Source: Gammaproteobacteria bacterium RBG_16_57_12 (lineage in GTDB: Bacteria > Pseudomonadota > Gammaproteobacteria > RBG-16-57-12). From it: a stretch of DNA of 8,007 bases. Shown here piece after piece: positions 1 to 6,477 of this stretch; the first letter of the stretch is position 1; each line of letters starts with the position of its first letter. The translations under genes and the position numbers were made by a program. The stretch covers positions 4,539-12,545 of the forward strand of contig MGXL01000038.1 of assembly GCA_001801365.1 (NCBI GenBank), written 5' to 3'. Below the pieces are notes generated by a model, which was not told where the DNA came from, searched no databases, and worked only from the letters and a program-made list of their open reading frames with translations.

Positions 1-547
1 CGCTGCCCTGTACCGAGAGCTTCCACAGGGCTGGCTGGATGGTGGCGCCGGCGCGTTCCGCCACCAGCAGGGCGTAACTGGTGAAGGTGGTGTATTTGCT
101 GACATGCACCTCCCGCCCGACCATCTGATGCCGGGCCGGCACATAGATCTTGCTGGTGGTCGTGGTGGTGCCGCTGGCATCAGTCCTGGTTTCTTCATAG
201 GTGATGGTATCGCCGCCCACCCAGTCATAGACGGGCGTACTGTAGATCTGCTTGGTGGTGATGGCATCGCTCACCCCATAGCTGAAGGAAATCAGGAGAT
301 CGGCCTCTCCAGGGGTGGCAGCTCGCTGATACCCCTTGTCGGCCAGGGCGAGATGGAAGTAGCGGCTGAATTCGGCAAAATACAAATCGTGTTCCGCGGT
401 ATTGGCCATGCCGCTCTTCAGGTAATAACGCATGCCGGAGCTTGGGCCAGGCTCGCCAGTGATGGAATCCACCTGCACGGTGATGCCGGTGGCGCAACCA
501 ATCAGTAGCAGGGGTAATAAAAGGGCAAGAATGCGAAGGGTTTTCAT
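1..547 (-). CDS. Putative outer-membrane lipoprotein, DUF4136-like (3' end outside window)
   Basis: The reading frame is open from an ATG at 547-545 to the left edge of the window (182 codons, no stop), so the C-terminus is missing. The product starts with a charged MKTLR stretch, a hydrophobic core and a lipobox LIGC with the acceptor cysteine at residue 18. This is a type II signal peptide, and Ala at position +2 (no Asp) predicts sorting to the outer membrane. The mature part is soluble. It has a segment around residues 60-95 (FSRYFHLALADKGYQ, then EADLLISFSYGV) that recalls the DUF4136 type of small lipoproteins, in which a helix ending in a KGY motif precedes an AD-led strand. It also carries a Thr-rich stretch (residues 127-131). 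The family assignment is from memory of the pattern and is tentative; the function is unknown. It is transcribed divergently from the FGGY kinase. An AGG 8 bases upstream of the ATG is only a weak ribosome binding site. Confidence 0.75.
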   Translation of the reverse strand, partial: MKTLRILALLLPLLLIGCATGITVQVDSITGEPGPSSGMRYYLKSGMANTAEHDLYFAEFSRYFHLALADKGYQRAATPGEADLLISFSYGVSDAITTKQIYSTPVYDWVGGDTITYEETRTDASGTTTTTSKIYVPARHQMVGREVHVSKYTTFTSYALLVAERAGATIQPALWKLSVQGS

Positions 548-579
548 GGTGTGTACCTGTATAGTGATCCGGTTATTTC

Positions 580-585
580 ATTATA
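580..585 (-). promoter_or_regulatory. Possible -10 box for the divergent lipoprotein gene
   Basis: Read on the minus strand, 585-580 is TATAAT, a perfect sigma-70 -10 hexamer. It would place transcription start near 573 and leave a leader of about 25 bases before the ATG at 547. The -35 is unclear: CTGACA at 611-606 is a good hexamer but lies 20 bp away, longer than usual. The whole divergent gap (548-604) is only 57 bp, so promoters in both directions must overlap. For the plus strand I see only TATAGT at 560-565 with no convincing -35. Confidence 0.35.
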
Positions 586-592
586 GCGCTTG

Positions 593-598
593 AAGGGG
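593..598 (+). promoter_or_regulatory. Ribosome binding site deciding the kinase start
   Basis: AAGGGG lies 6 bases before the ATG at 605. An in-frame TTG at 590 would give five more residues (MKGCH), but it overlaps this Shine-Dalgarno sequence. The ATG at 605, giving MSEALYLALDQ, is therefore the preferred start. Confidence 0.7.
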
Positions 599-604
599 TG
601 CCAT

Positions 605-2044
605 ATGTCAGAGGCCTTGTACCTCGCCCTGGACCAGGGCGGCCATGCCAGCCGTGCGATGGTGTTTGATGGCCGGGGGAGGGTGATCTCACAGGCCTCG
701 GTGAATATCGGTGTCTGGCAGGGTGAGGGCCAGCGCGTGGAGCACGATGCCGGGGAGCTGGTCGCCTCGGTGCGGCAAGCCGCCGAGGCGGCGCTGGAAC
801 TGGCGGGCGAGCAGCGGCAGGCAATCCGTTGCGTGGGATTGGCCACCCAGCGTTCCAGCCTCGCCTGCTGGGATAGAATCACCGGGGAAGCACTGTCGCC
901 GGTGATCAGCTGGCAGGACCGGCGCGCCGCCGCAGAGATCGCCGCCTTTGAGTCAAGCCGGTCGATGATCCATGAAAGAACCGGCCTGATGCTCAGCGCC
1001 CACTACGGCGCCAGCAAGCTGCGCTGGTGTTTGCGGCATCTGCCCCAGGTCAAGCAGGCGGCTATTCAGAAACGCCTCGCCTGCGGCCCGCTGGCGAGCT
1101 ATCTGATCTACCGTCTGGCAAAGGAGCGCCCGCTGCTGGCCGATCCGGCCAATGCCTCGCGGACGCTGTTGTGGAATTTTCGCGATCTGGATTGGGATGC
1201 CCGGCTGTTGCAGTTATTTGCTATTGAAGCCGCGCTGCTGCCGCGCTGTGTGCCCAGCCGCCATGACTACGGTACCCTGAATCTGCGGGATCAGGCCATC
1301 CCCCTGGCCGTGGTGAACGGCGATCAGTCGGCGGCGCTGTTTGCCTTTGGCGAGCCACGGCCTGAAATCACCTATATCAATGTTGGCACCGGGGCCTTTG
1401 TACAGCGGTTGTTGGGCGGTACACCTGTCTTTGCCGAGCGATTGCTCACCAGCGTGGTGTGGCAGGAGGCCGGTCAGGTCATGTATGTGCTGGAAGGGAC
1501 GGTAAACGGCGCCGGCAGCGCCCTTGCCCAGATCACACAAACCTTGGGCATCCCGGCCGAAACCTTGCAGGCACATGCCGAAGAGTGGCTGGCCCGGTGT
1601 GCTGATCCGCCTCTGTTTCTCAATGGCGTGTCGGGACTGGGTTCGCCCTACTGGATCGCGGACTTTCCCTCGCGCTTTGTCGGCCCCGGCGAGGATTGGG
1701 AACAACTCGTCGCGGTTTTCGAGAGCATCGTATTTCTGCTGATGGAAAATATCCATGCCCTGGCGCCTCACACCGTTCCCTCTCAACACATCGTCATCAC
1801 GGGGGGTCTGTCGGTGCTGGATGGCTTGTGCCAGCGTCTGGCCGATCTGGCCCGGCAGCCCGTCTACCGGCCGGTGCAATGCGAAGCCACGGCGCGCGGC
1901 ACGGCCTTTCTGTTGGCTGGCCGGCCTGACCACTGGCCTGAGCCTGTTCCCGGAATCTGGTTTGAGCCGCAGGCCGATGCCGGTCTGGAGGCGCGGTATC
2001 GGCGCTGGCAAAGCGCCCTTTCTGAAACCATCGCGGATTTATAA
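605..2044 (+). CDS. FGGY-family carbohydrate kinase, glycerol kinase-like, substrate unknown
   Basis: This is a 479-residue cytoplasmic kinase that transfers the ATP gamma-phosphate to a sugar or polyol; the length is normal for FGGY kinases (about 480-520). Both actin-like domains are complete. The N-terminal phosphate-binding loop is LALDQGGHASR (residues 7-17), where glycerol kinase has DQGTTSSR. Next come TQRSS (81-85), ISWQDRR (101-107), Tyr134, and NGDQSAALFAFG (238-249) with the expected catalytic base Asp240. After these come NVGTGAF (259-265), LEGTVNGAG (296-304), the adenosine-side VITGG (397-401) and EATARGTAFLLAG (427-439). In E. coli glycerol kinase, glycerol is held by Arg83, Glu84, Trp103, Tyr135 and Asp245. 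Here the Arg, Trp, Tyr and Asp have counterparts, but the Glu is Ser84. It is therefore glycerol kinase-like but probably not a plain glycerol kinase. No glycerol facilitator, dehydrogenase or sugar transporter is nearby. It is a single gene, divergent from the lipoprotein and followed by the AT-rich pump promoter. Confidence 0.85.
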   Translation: MSEALYLALDQGGHASRAMVFDGRGRVISQASVNIGVWQGEGQRVEHDAGELVASVRQAAEAALELAGEQRQAIRCVGLATQRSSLACWDRITGEALSPVISWQDRRAAAEIAAFESSRSMIHERTGLMLSAHYGASKLRWCLRHLPQVKQAAIQKRLACGPLASYLIYRLAKERPLLADPANASRTLLWNFRDLDWDARLLQLFAIEAALLPRCVPSRHDYGTLNLRDQAIPLAVVNGDQSAALFAFGEPRPEITYINVGTGAFVQRLLGGTPVFAERLLTSVVWQEAGQVMYVLEGTVNGAGSALAQITQTLGIPAETLQAHAEEWLARCADPPLFLNGVSGLGSPYWIADFPSRFVGPGEDWEQLVAVFESIVFLLMENIHALAPHTVPSQHIVITGGLSVLDGLCQRLADLARQPVYRPVQCEATARGTAFLLAGRPDHWPEPVPGIWFEPQADAGLEARYRRWQSALSETIADL

Positions 2045-2058
2045 AGAAGTGACAATCA

Positions 2059-2087
2059 TTGTATATTAGAAAACTCTAATATATACT
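2059..2087 (+). promoter_or_regulatory. Predicted sigma-70 promoter of the adaptor-RND operon
   Basis: TTGTAT (2059-2064, -35, 3 of 6 consensus bases) and TATACT (2082-2087, -10, 5 of 6) are separated by exactly 17 bp. Transcription would start near 2094, giving a leader of about 30 bases to the adaptor start codon. The region is strongly AT-rich against GC-rich surroundings. The weak -35 is compatible with a regulated promoter. Confidence 0.5.
2062..2083. promoter_or_regulatory. Palindromic operator-like site within the pump promoter
   Basis: TATATTAGA (2062-2070) and TCTAATATA (2075-2083) form a perfect 9-bp inverted repeat around AAAC. The site spans the whole spacer between the -35 and -10 boxes and overlaps both, the classic position for a repressor that blocks RNA polymerase. 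Its size and AT-rich make-up fit dimeric winged-helix or TetR-type repressors (ArsR, MarR or TetR families), but the sequence does not tell which. It is unlikely to be a terminator for the kinase: the stem is almost all A-T and only four T follow, after a gap. Confidence 0.55.
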
Positions 2088-2112
2088 TTTGCCAATCATC
2101 CACTTCTGAATC

Positions 2113-2116
2113 AGGA
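2113..2116 (+). promoter_or_regulatory. Ribosome binding site favouring the adaptor start at 2125
   Basis: AGGA lies 8 bases before the ATG at 2125 but overlaps the first base of the earlier in-frame ATG at 2116. Only the second ATG has usable spacing, so the protein most likely begins MGQTYL and not MPTMGQ. Confidence 0.5.
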
Positions 2117-2124
2117 TGCCGACG

Positions 2125-3180
2125 ATGGGACAAACATATCTGCCGAAGTCATTGAAACAGGGCCTTGCGGCACTGCTGTTGTGGCCGGCCGGGGTGCTGG
2201 CGCAACCGCCCCTGGCCACGGCGCCGGTCAGCTATCAGCCGCTTGCCCAGGAGCAGGTATTCGATGCCGTGATCGAGGCGGTCAAACAGGCGACGGTATC
2301 GGCGCAGACCTCCGGCCGGGTGGTCGAGATCAACTATGACGTGGACGACTATGTGCCCAAGGGCAGTGTCATTCTGCGTTTCGAGGATGTGGAGCAGCAG
2401 GCGAATCTGTCGGCGGCCGAGGCGGCCCTGCGCGAGCAGCAGGCCCGGTATGACGAGGCCAGCGCCGAACATCAGCGCATCAAGGATATCTTTGAAAAAA
2501 AGCTGGTGGCCAAGGCCGAGTATGACCGGGCCGTGACCGGGTTGCGCACCGCCAAGGAACGCCTGGAGGCGGCTCAGGCCCATGTGCTCAAGGCTAAGGA
2601 ACAGGTGAATTACACCCTGGTCAAGGCGCCCTACAGCGGCATTGTCGTCAAACGGCATGTGGAAGTGGGGGAGATGGCGCGGGTCGGCCAGGCCCTGATG
2701 TCGGGGTTTTCGTTACAGGAGTTGCGCGCCACCACGCGGGTCCCGCAGCGCCTGGTCGATGCCATCCGCCGTCACAACCGGGCGCGGATGCTGTTCGACG
2801 GGCAGACGGCCGTTCCCGCCGACAGGATGACCATCTATCCCTATGCCGATCCCGACACCCACACCTTCCAGGTACGGGTGCAACTGAAGGCCGGACAGGA
2901 AGGCATTTATCCCGGCATGCTGGTCAAGCTGGCCTTTGTCACGGGCGAGGAGCGGCGGCTGGTGCTGCCGCAACAGGCCATAGCCCAGCGCAGCGAGGTC
3001 AGCGCCGTGTATGTCGTGGCGCCGGACGGCCGCCTTGCCTTCCGCCAGGTGCGCCTCGGCAGCCGCTTGCCGGATGACATGATCGAAATCCTGAGCGGCG
3101 TGACGGACGGTGAGCGCATCGCCCTCGATCCGGTCGCCGCCGCCATCGCGCTCAAACAGCAGCGCGAGCCGCAGGACTGA
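2125..3180 (+). CDS. RND efflux periplasmic adaptor subunit (membrane fusion protein)
   Basis: This 351-residue HlyD/AcrA-type adaptor would bridge the RND pump in the inner membrane to an outer-membrane channel. Residues 1-26 look like a Sec signal peptide with cleavage after VLA; there is no lipobox cysteine, so it is probably not lipid-anchored as AcrA is. Order of parts: first half of the biotinyl-lipoyl domain (about 55-90, with SGRVVEINYDVDDYVPKG); an Ala/Glu/Gln-rich alpha-helical hairpin (about 91-160) that should form the coiled coil contacting the channel; second lipoyl half (about 163-198, VKAPYSGIVVKRHVEVGE); beta-barrel (about 200-275, with YPGMLVKLAF); and a membrane-proximal domain (about 276-340). 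The hairpin is fairly short for the family. It is the first gene of a two-gene operon; its stop is 2 bp before the pump ATG. An alternative start is the ATG at 2116. The family call is firm; the exported substrate is not known. Confidence 0.9.
   Translation: MGQTYLPKSLKQGLAALLLWPAGVLAQPPLATAPVSYQPLAQEQVFDAVIEAVKQATVSAQTSGRVVEINYDVDDYVPKGSVILRFEDVEQQANLSAAEAALREQQARYDEASAEHQRIKDIFEKKLVAKAEYDRAVTGLRTAKERLEAAQAHVLKAKEQVNYTLVKAPYSGIVVKRHVEVGEMARVGQALMSGFSLQELRATTRVPQRLVDAIRRHNRARMLFDGQTAVPADRMTIYPYADPDTHTFQVRVQLKAGQEGIYPGMLVKLAFVTGEERRLVLPQQAIAQRSEVSAVYVVAPDGRLAFRQVRLGSRLPDDMIEILSGVTDGERIALDPVAAAIALKQQREPQD
3173..3176 (+). promoter_or_regulatory. Ribosome binding site of the RND pump, inside the adaptor gene
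   Basis: AGGA lies within the last codons of the adaptor gene, 6 bases before the pump ATG at 3183. With only 2 bp between stop and start, translational coupling of the two subunits is likely. Confidence 0.6.
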
Positions 3181-3182
3181 GC

Positions 3183-6100
3183 ATGAACGGCAGCCTGGGA
3201 CTCTCCGGCAACATCGCCAAACGGTTTCTGGCGACGGAAATTACCCCGCTGCTGGCCTTGCTGGGCCTGCTGCTGGGATTGTTCGCCGTGCTGGTGACGC
3301 CGCGCGAGGAAGAGCCCCAGATCAATGTCACCTTCGCGAATGTCTTTGTGCCCTTTCCCGGCGCCACGGTCAGTGAAGTGGAGCAACTGGTCAGCACGCC
3401 AGCCGAACAGGTGTTGTCGCGGATCGAGGGGGTCAAGCACGTCTATTCAGTCAGCCGTCCGGGCATGGCGGTGCTGACCGTGCAATTCGAAGTGGGGGAG
3501 GATCGCACCCGGGCGATCGTCCGCCTCTATGACACTGTGTTTTCCAATCAGGACTGGTTGCCCGCCAGCCTGGGCGTCGGGCAGCCCATCATTAAGCCCA
3601 AGGGCATCGACGATGTGCCGATCGTCAGCCTTACACTCTGGAGCCAGGATCAAAATATCGGCGCCTATGAACTGCAACAGGTGGCCCACGCCATGGAGGT
3701 GGAGCTGAAGCGGGTCAAGGGTACCCGCGACGTCTACACCCTCGGCGGGCCGGACCGGGTGGTGCATGTCCTGCTGGATCCGGTGCGCATGGCCGGCTAT
3801 GGCATCGCGCTGGATGATCTGCGCCAGTCCCTGAGGGCGGGCAACACCACGCAGGACGCCGGGGCGCTGGTCAGGGATAATGCAGAAATCCTGGTGCGCG
3901 CCGGAACGTTTCTCAGCAGCGCCGGGGAGATCGGGGCCCTGGTGGTGGCGCTGCATGCGGGCGCGCCGGTGTATTTGCGCGACGTGGCCGAGATCGTGCA
4001 TGGCGCCGATCAGTCGGAGCGTTATGCCTGGCTGGGCACCGGGCCGGCCGCCGCGCAGCGGGGAACCACGCTTGCCGGTGAATTTCCGGCAGTGACCATC
4101 GCCCTTTCCAAACAACCGGGCACCAATGCGGTCTCGATTGCCGAGCAGGTGGTGCAGCGCGTGGAGCAGATCAGGGGTACCGTCATTCCCGACGATGTGC
4201 AGGTCACGGTCACACGCAATTATGGCGAGACCGCCAATGACAAGGCCATGACCCTGATCACCAAGCTGGTGTTCGCCACGGCCTCGGTGGTGCTGCTGGT
4301 GGGCTGGGCCCTGGGGCGGCGCGAGGCGGTCATTGTCGGCGCGGCGGTGGTCATCACCCTGGCCATGACCCTGTTCGCCTCCTGGGCGTGGGGCTTCACC
4401 CTCAACCGCGTCTCCCTGTTTGCGCTGATCTTTTCCATCGGCATCCTGGTGGATGATGCCATCGTGGTGGTGGAGAACATTCACCGCCATCTGGCCATGG
4501 GCAAGGGGGGATTGCGCGAGCTCATCCCCGTTGCGGTGGATGAGGTGGGCGGCCCCACCATCCTGGCGACCTTCACCGTGATCGCGGCGCTGCTGCCCAT
4601 GGCCTTCGTCAGCGGCCTGATGGGGCCATACATGAGCCCGATTCCCGTCAATGCCAGCATGGGCATGCTGATCTCCCTGGCCGTGGCCTTCGTGATCACC
4701 CCCTGGCTGGTGCTGAAGCTGCTGCCGGTCCGAGGGGCAGGGCACGGGCCCGCAGGCGTGGTTGGTCACGACAGACTTTATGGCCTGTTTAACCGGTACA
4801 TGCGCCCCTTTCTGCATGGAGAAGCGGGCCGTGCCCGGCGCTGGCAGTTGTTTGGCGCGATACTGTTGCTGATCGTGCTCTCGGTGGGACTGGCCTTCGT
4901 CAAGCTGGTGGTGTTGAAGATGCTGCCCTTCGACAACAAATCCGAATTCCAGGTGCAGGTGGACATGCCCGAAGGTACGGCGCTGGAAAAGACCGCGGCG
5001 GTGCTGCGCGAGCTGGGCGCCTATCTCGCCACCGTGCCCGAGGTGACCGATTACCAGGCCTATGCCGGAACGGCGGCGCCGATCAATTTCAATGGCCTGG
5101 TGCGCCAGTATTATCTGCGCAGCGCCCCGTACCAGGGCGACATCCAGGTCAATCTGGTCGACAGGAAACATCGTGACCGCCAGAGCCATGAGATCGCCCT
5201 GGCGGTGCGCTCGCCCCTGCAGGAGATCGGCCGCCGCCATGGCGCCAATGTGAAACTGGTCGAGGTGCCGCCGGGGCCGCCGGTGCAGGCGCCGCTGGTC
5301 GCGGAGATCTATGGCCTGGATCATCAGGGCCAGATCGCCATGGCCCGGCAGGTGCGCGAGGTGTTCGAGGGCACGAAGGATGTCGTCGATGTGGATGACA
5401 GCGTGGAAACAGCCGCGCCACGCTGGCTCCTGAAGGTCGATCAGCACAAGGCGGCGCTGCTGGGCGTCTCGCAGCAGAGTATCGCCACCGCCATCACCAC
5501 CCTGCTGAGCGGTGAGGATGTCAGTTACCTGCGCGGGGACCATGCCAAGTACCCCACGCCGATCCGCGTGGAGCTGCCTGTGGCCGCCAAGGCCGATCTG
5601 AATGCCGTGCTGGCCTTCAAGCTTCCCGGCCGGGATGGCAAGATGCTGCCGCTGCATGATCTGGTTGAGGTGGTGGAAGACCGGCGCGAGTACAGCATTT
5701 ATCACAAGGACCTGCTGCCCGTGGTGTTTGTGACCGGCGATGTGGCCGGGGAGCTGGACAGCCCTTTATACGGCATGTTCGACATCAAAGGACAGTTGGA
5801 CGGCAAGAGCTTCACCGGCGGATATTCCCTGGATCAGGTGCTGTTTCAGCCGCCGGAGCATCCCTATCGCTATACGCTCAAATGGGACGGCGAGTGGCAG
5901 ATCACCTTCGAGACCTTCCGTGACATGGGCCTGGCCTATGGCGTCGGCATCCTCCTGATCTATCTGCTGGTGGTGGCGCAGTTCCGCTCTTATCGGGTGC
6001 CGCTGGTGATCATGGCGCCCATACCGCTGACCATCATCGGCGTGATGCCGGGCCATGCCCTGTTGCAGGCCAATTTCACCGCCACCTCCATGATCGGCAT

Positions 6101-6431
6101 GATTGCCCTGGCGGGGATCATTGTGCGCAATTCCATCCTGCTGGTGGATTTCATCAATCAGGAACTGGCGCGCGGTGTGGATTTCGAGGAGGCGGTCATC
6201 CGCTCCGGGGCGGTGCGCGCCAAACCCATCCTGCTGACCGGCGTGGCCGCCATGCTCGGCGCGCTGTTTATCCTGGATGATCCGATTTTCAGCGGGCTGG
6301 CGATTTCCCTGCTGTTCGGTATCCTGGCATCGACCCTGCTGACCCTGCTGGTGATACCGGTGATGTACTATGCCTGGATGAGGAACAGGGTTTCTGTTTC
6401 TGACCCGGCATCTGTTGCCAGACCCGGATAA
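3183..6431 (+). CDS. RND efflux transporter permease subunit (AcrB/acriflavin-resistance family)
   Basis: This is a complete 1082-residue proton-driven inner-membrane exporter, slightly longer than AcrB (about 1050). The sequence shows the duplicated RND plan. TM1 is at about 20-40, followed by a large periplasmic porter domain. TM2-TM6 fall within about 356-511 and TM7 at about 553-576. A second periplasmic domain precedes TM8-TM12 (about 914-1062). The TM4 proton-relay motif GILVDDAIVVVEN is present with Asp424 and Asp425 (AcrB Asp407/408). Arg1012 and Thr1019 match AcrB Arg971 and Thr978, but the TM10 lysine (AcrB Lys940) is Arg982 in IVRNSILLVDF. It should work as a trimer with the adaptor encoded just upstream. 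No TolC-type outer-membrane factor lies in the window. The TM4 and TM10 sequences and the lack of a Met/Cys-rich signature fit the drug/organic exporter branch better than the metal (CusA) branch, but substrate cannot be read from sequence. Confidence 0.93.
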   Translation: MNGSLGLSGNIAKRFLATEITPLLALLGLLLGLFAVLVTPREEEPQINVTFANVFVPFPGATVSEVEQLVSTPAEQVLSRIEGVKHVYSVSRPGMAVLTVQFEVGEDRTRAIVRLYDTVFSNQDWLPASLGVGQPIIKPKGIDDVPIVSLTLWSQDQNIGAYELQQVAHAMEVELKRVKGTRDVYTLGGPDRVVHVLLDPVRMAGYGIALDDLRQSLRAGNTTQDAGALVRDNAEILVRAGTFLSSAGEIGALVVALHAGAPVYLRDVAEIVHGADQSERYAWLGTGPAAAQRGTTLAGEFPAVTIALSKQPGTNAVSIAEQVVQRVEQIRGTVIPDDVQVTVTRNYGETANDKAMTLITKLVFATASVVLLVGWALGRREAVIVGAAVVITLAMTLFASWAWGFTLNRVSLFALIFSIGILVDDAIVVVENIHRHLAMGKGGLRELIPVAVDEVGGPTILATFTVIAALLPMAFVSGLMGPYMSPIPVNASMGMLISLAVAFVITPWLVLKLLPVRGAGHGPAGVVGHDRLYGLFNRYMRPFLHGEAGRARRWQLFGAILLLIVLSVGLAFVKLVVLKMLPFDNKSEFQVQVDMPEGTALEKTAAVLRELGAYLATVPEVTDYQAYAGTAAPINFNGLVRQYYLRSAPYQGDIQVNLVDRKHRDRQSHEIALAVRSPLQEIGRRHGANVKLVEVPPGPPVQAPLVAEIYGLDHQGQIAMARQVREVFEGTKDVVDVDDSVETAAPRWLLKVDQHKAALLGVSQQSIATAITTLLSGEDVSYLRGDHAKYPTPIRVELPVAAKADLNAVLAFKLPGRDGKMLPLHDLVEVVEDRREYSIYHKDLLPVVFVTGDVAGELDSPLYGMFDIKGQLDGKSFTGGYSLDQVLFQPPEHPYRYTLKWDGEWQITFETFRDMGLAYGVGILLIYLLVVAQFRSYRVPLVIMAPIPLTIIGVMPGHALLQANFTATSMIGMIALAGIIVRNSILLVDFINQELARGVDFEEAVIRSGAVRAKPILLTGVAAMLGALFILDDPIFSGLAISLLFGILASTLLTLLVIPVMYYAWMRNRVSVSDPASVARPG

Positions 6432-6442
6432 GTTGTTATGAT
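6415..6442 (+). promoter_or_regulatory. Predicted sigma-70 promoter of the LysR regulator gene
   Basis: TTGCCA (6415-6420, 5 of 6 consensus bases) and TATGAT (6437-6442, 5 of 6) are 16 bp apart. The -35 and part of the spacer lie inside the last codons of the pump gene. Start of transcription would be near 6449, leaving about 29 bases before the regulator ATG. The regulator can therefore be expressed independently of the pump operon, although read-through from the pump is also possible because no terminator separates them. Confidence 0.5.
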
Positions 6443-6477
6443 GACCGGATACCCAGGCTACTACGGATGCACGAACC

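Noticed and set aside
104..508. A 134-codon plus-strand frame near the left edge
   Set aside because: The opposite strand encodes a protein with a perfect lipoprotein signal and lipobox in an uninterrupted frame to the window edge; the plus frame is Gly/Ala/Ile-rich without a motif.
590..604. TTG at 590 as the start of the kinase
   Set aside because: It overlaps the Shine-Dalgarno sequence that is well placed for the ATG at 605, and family proteins begin just before the DQG loop.
1214..2011. A 265-codon open frame on the minus strand inside the kinase gene
   Set aside because: It lies wholly opposite conserved FGGY kinase motifs and its product has no recognisable fold or start context.
2062..2090. 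Intrinsic terminator for the kinase gene
   Set aside because: The stem is nearly all A-T, and the only T run (four T) is separated from the stem by several bases; the placement between promoter hexamers fits an operator better.
3447..5705. A 752-codon open frame on the minus strand across the pump gene
   Set aside because: It is antisense to a fully convincing RND transporter, its product is unusually rich in His, Gln and Gly with no recognisable domain, and such long mirror frames are common opposite GC-rich genes.
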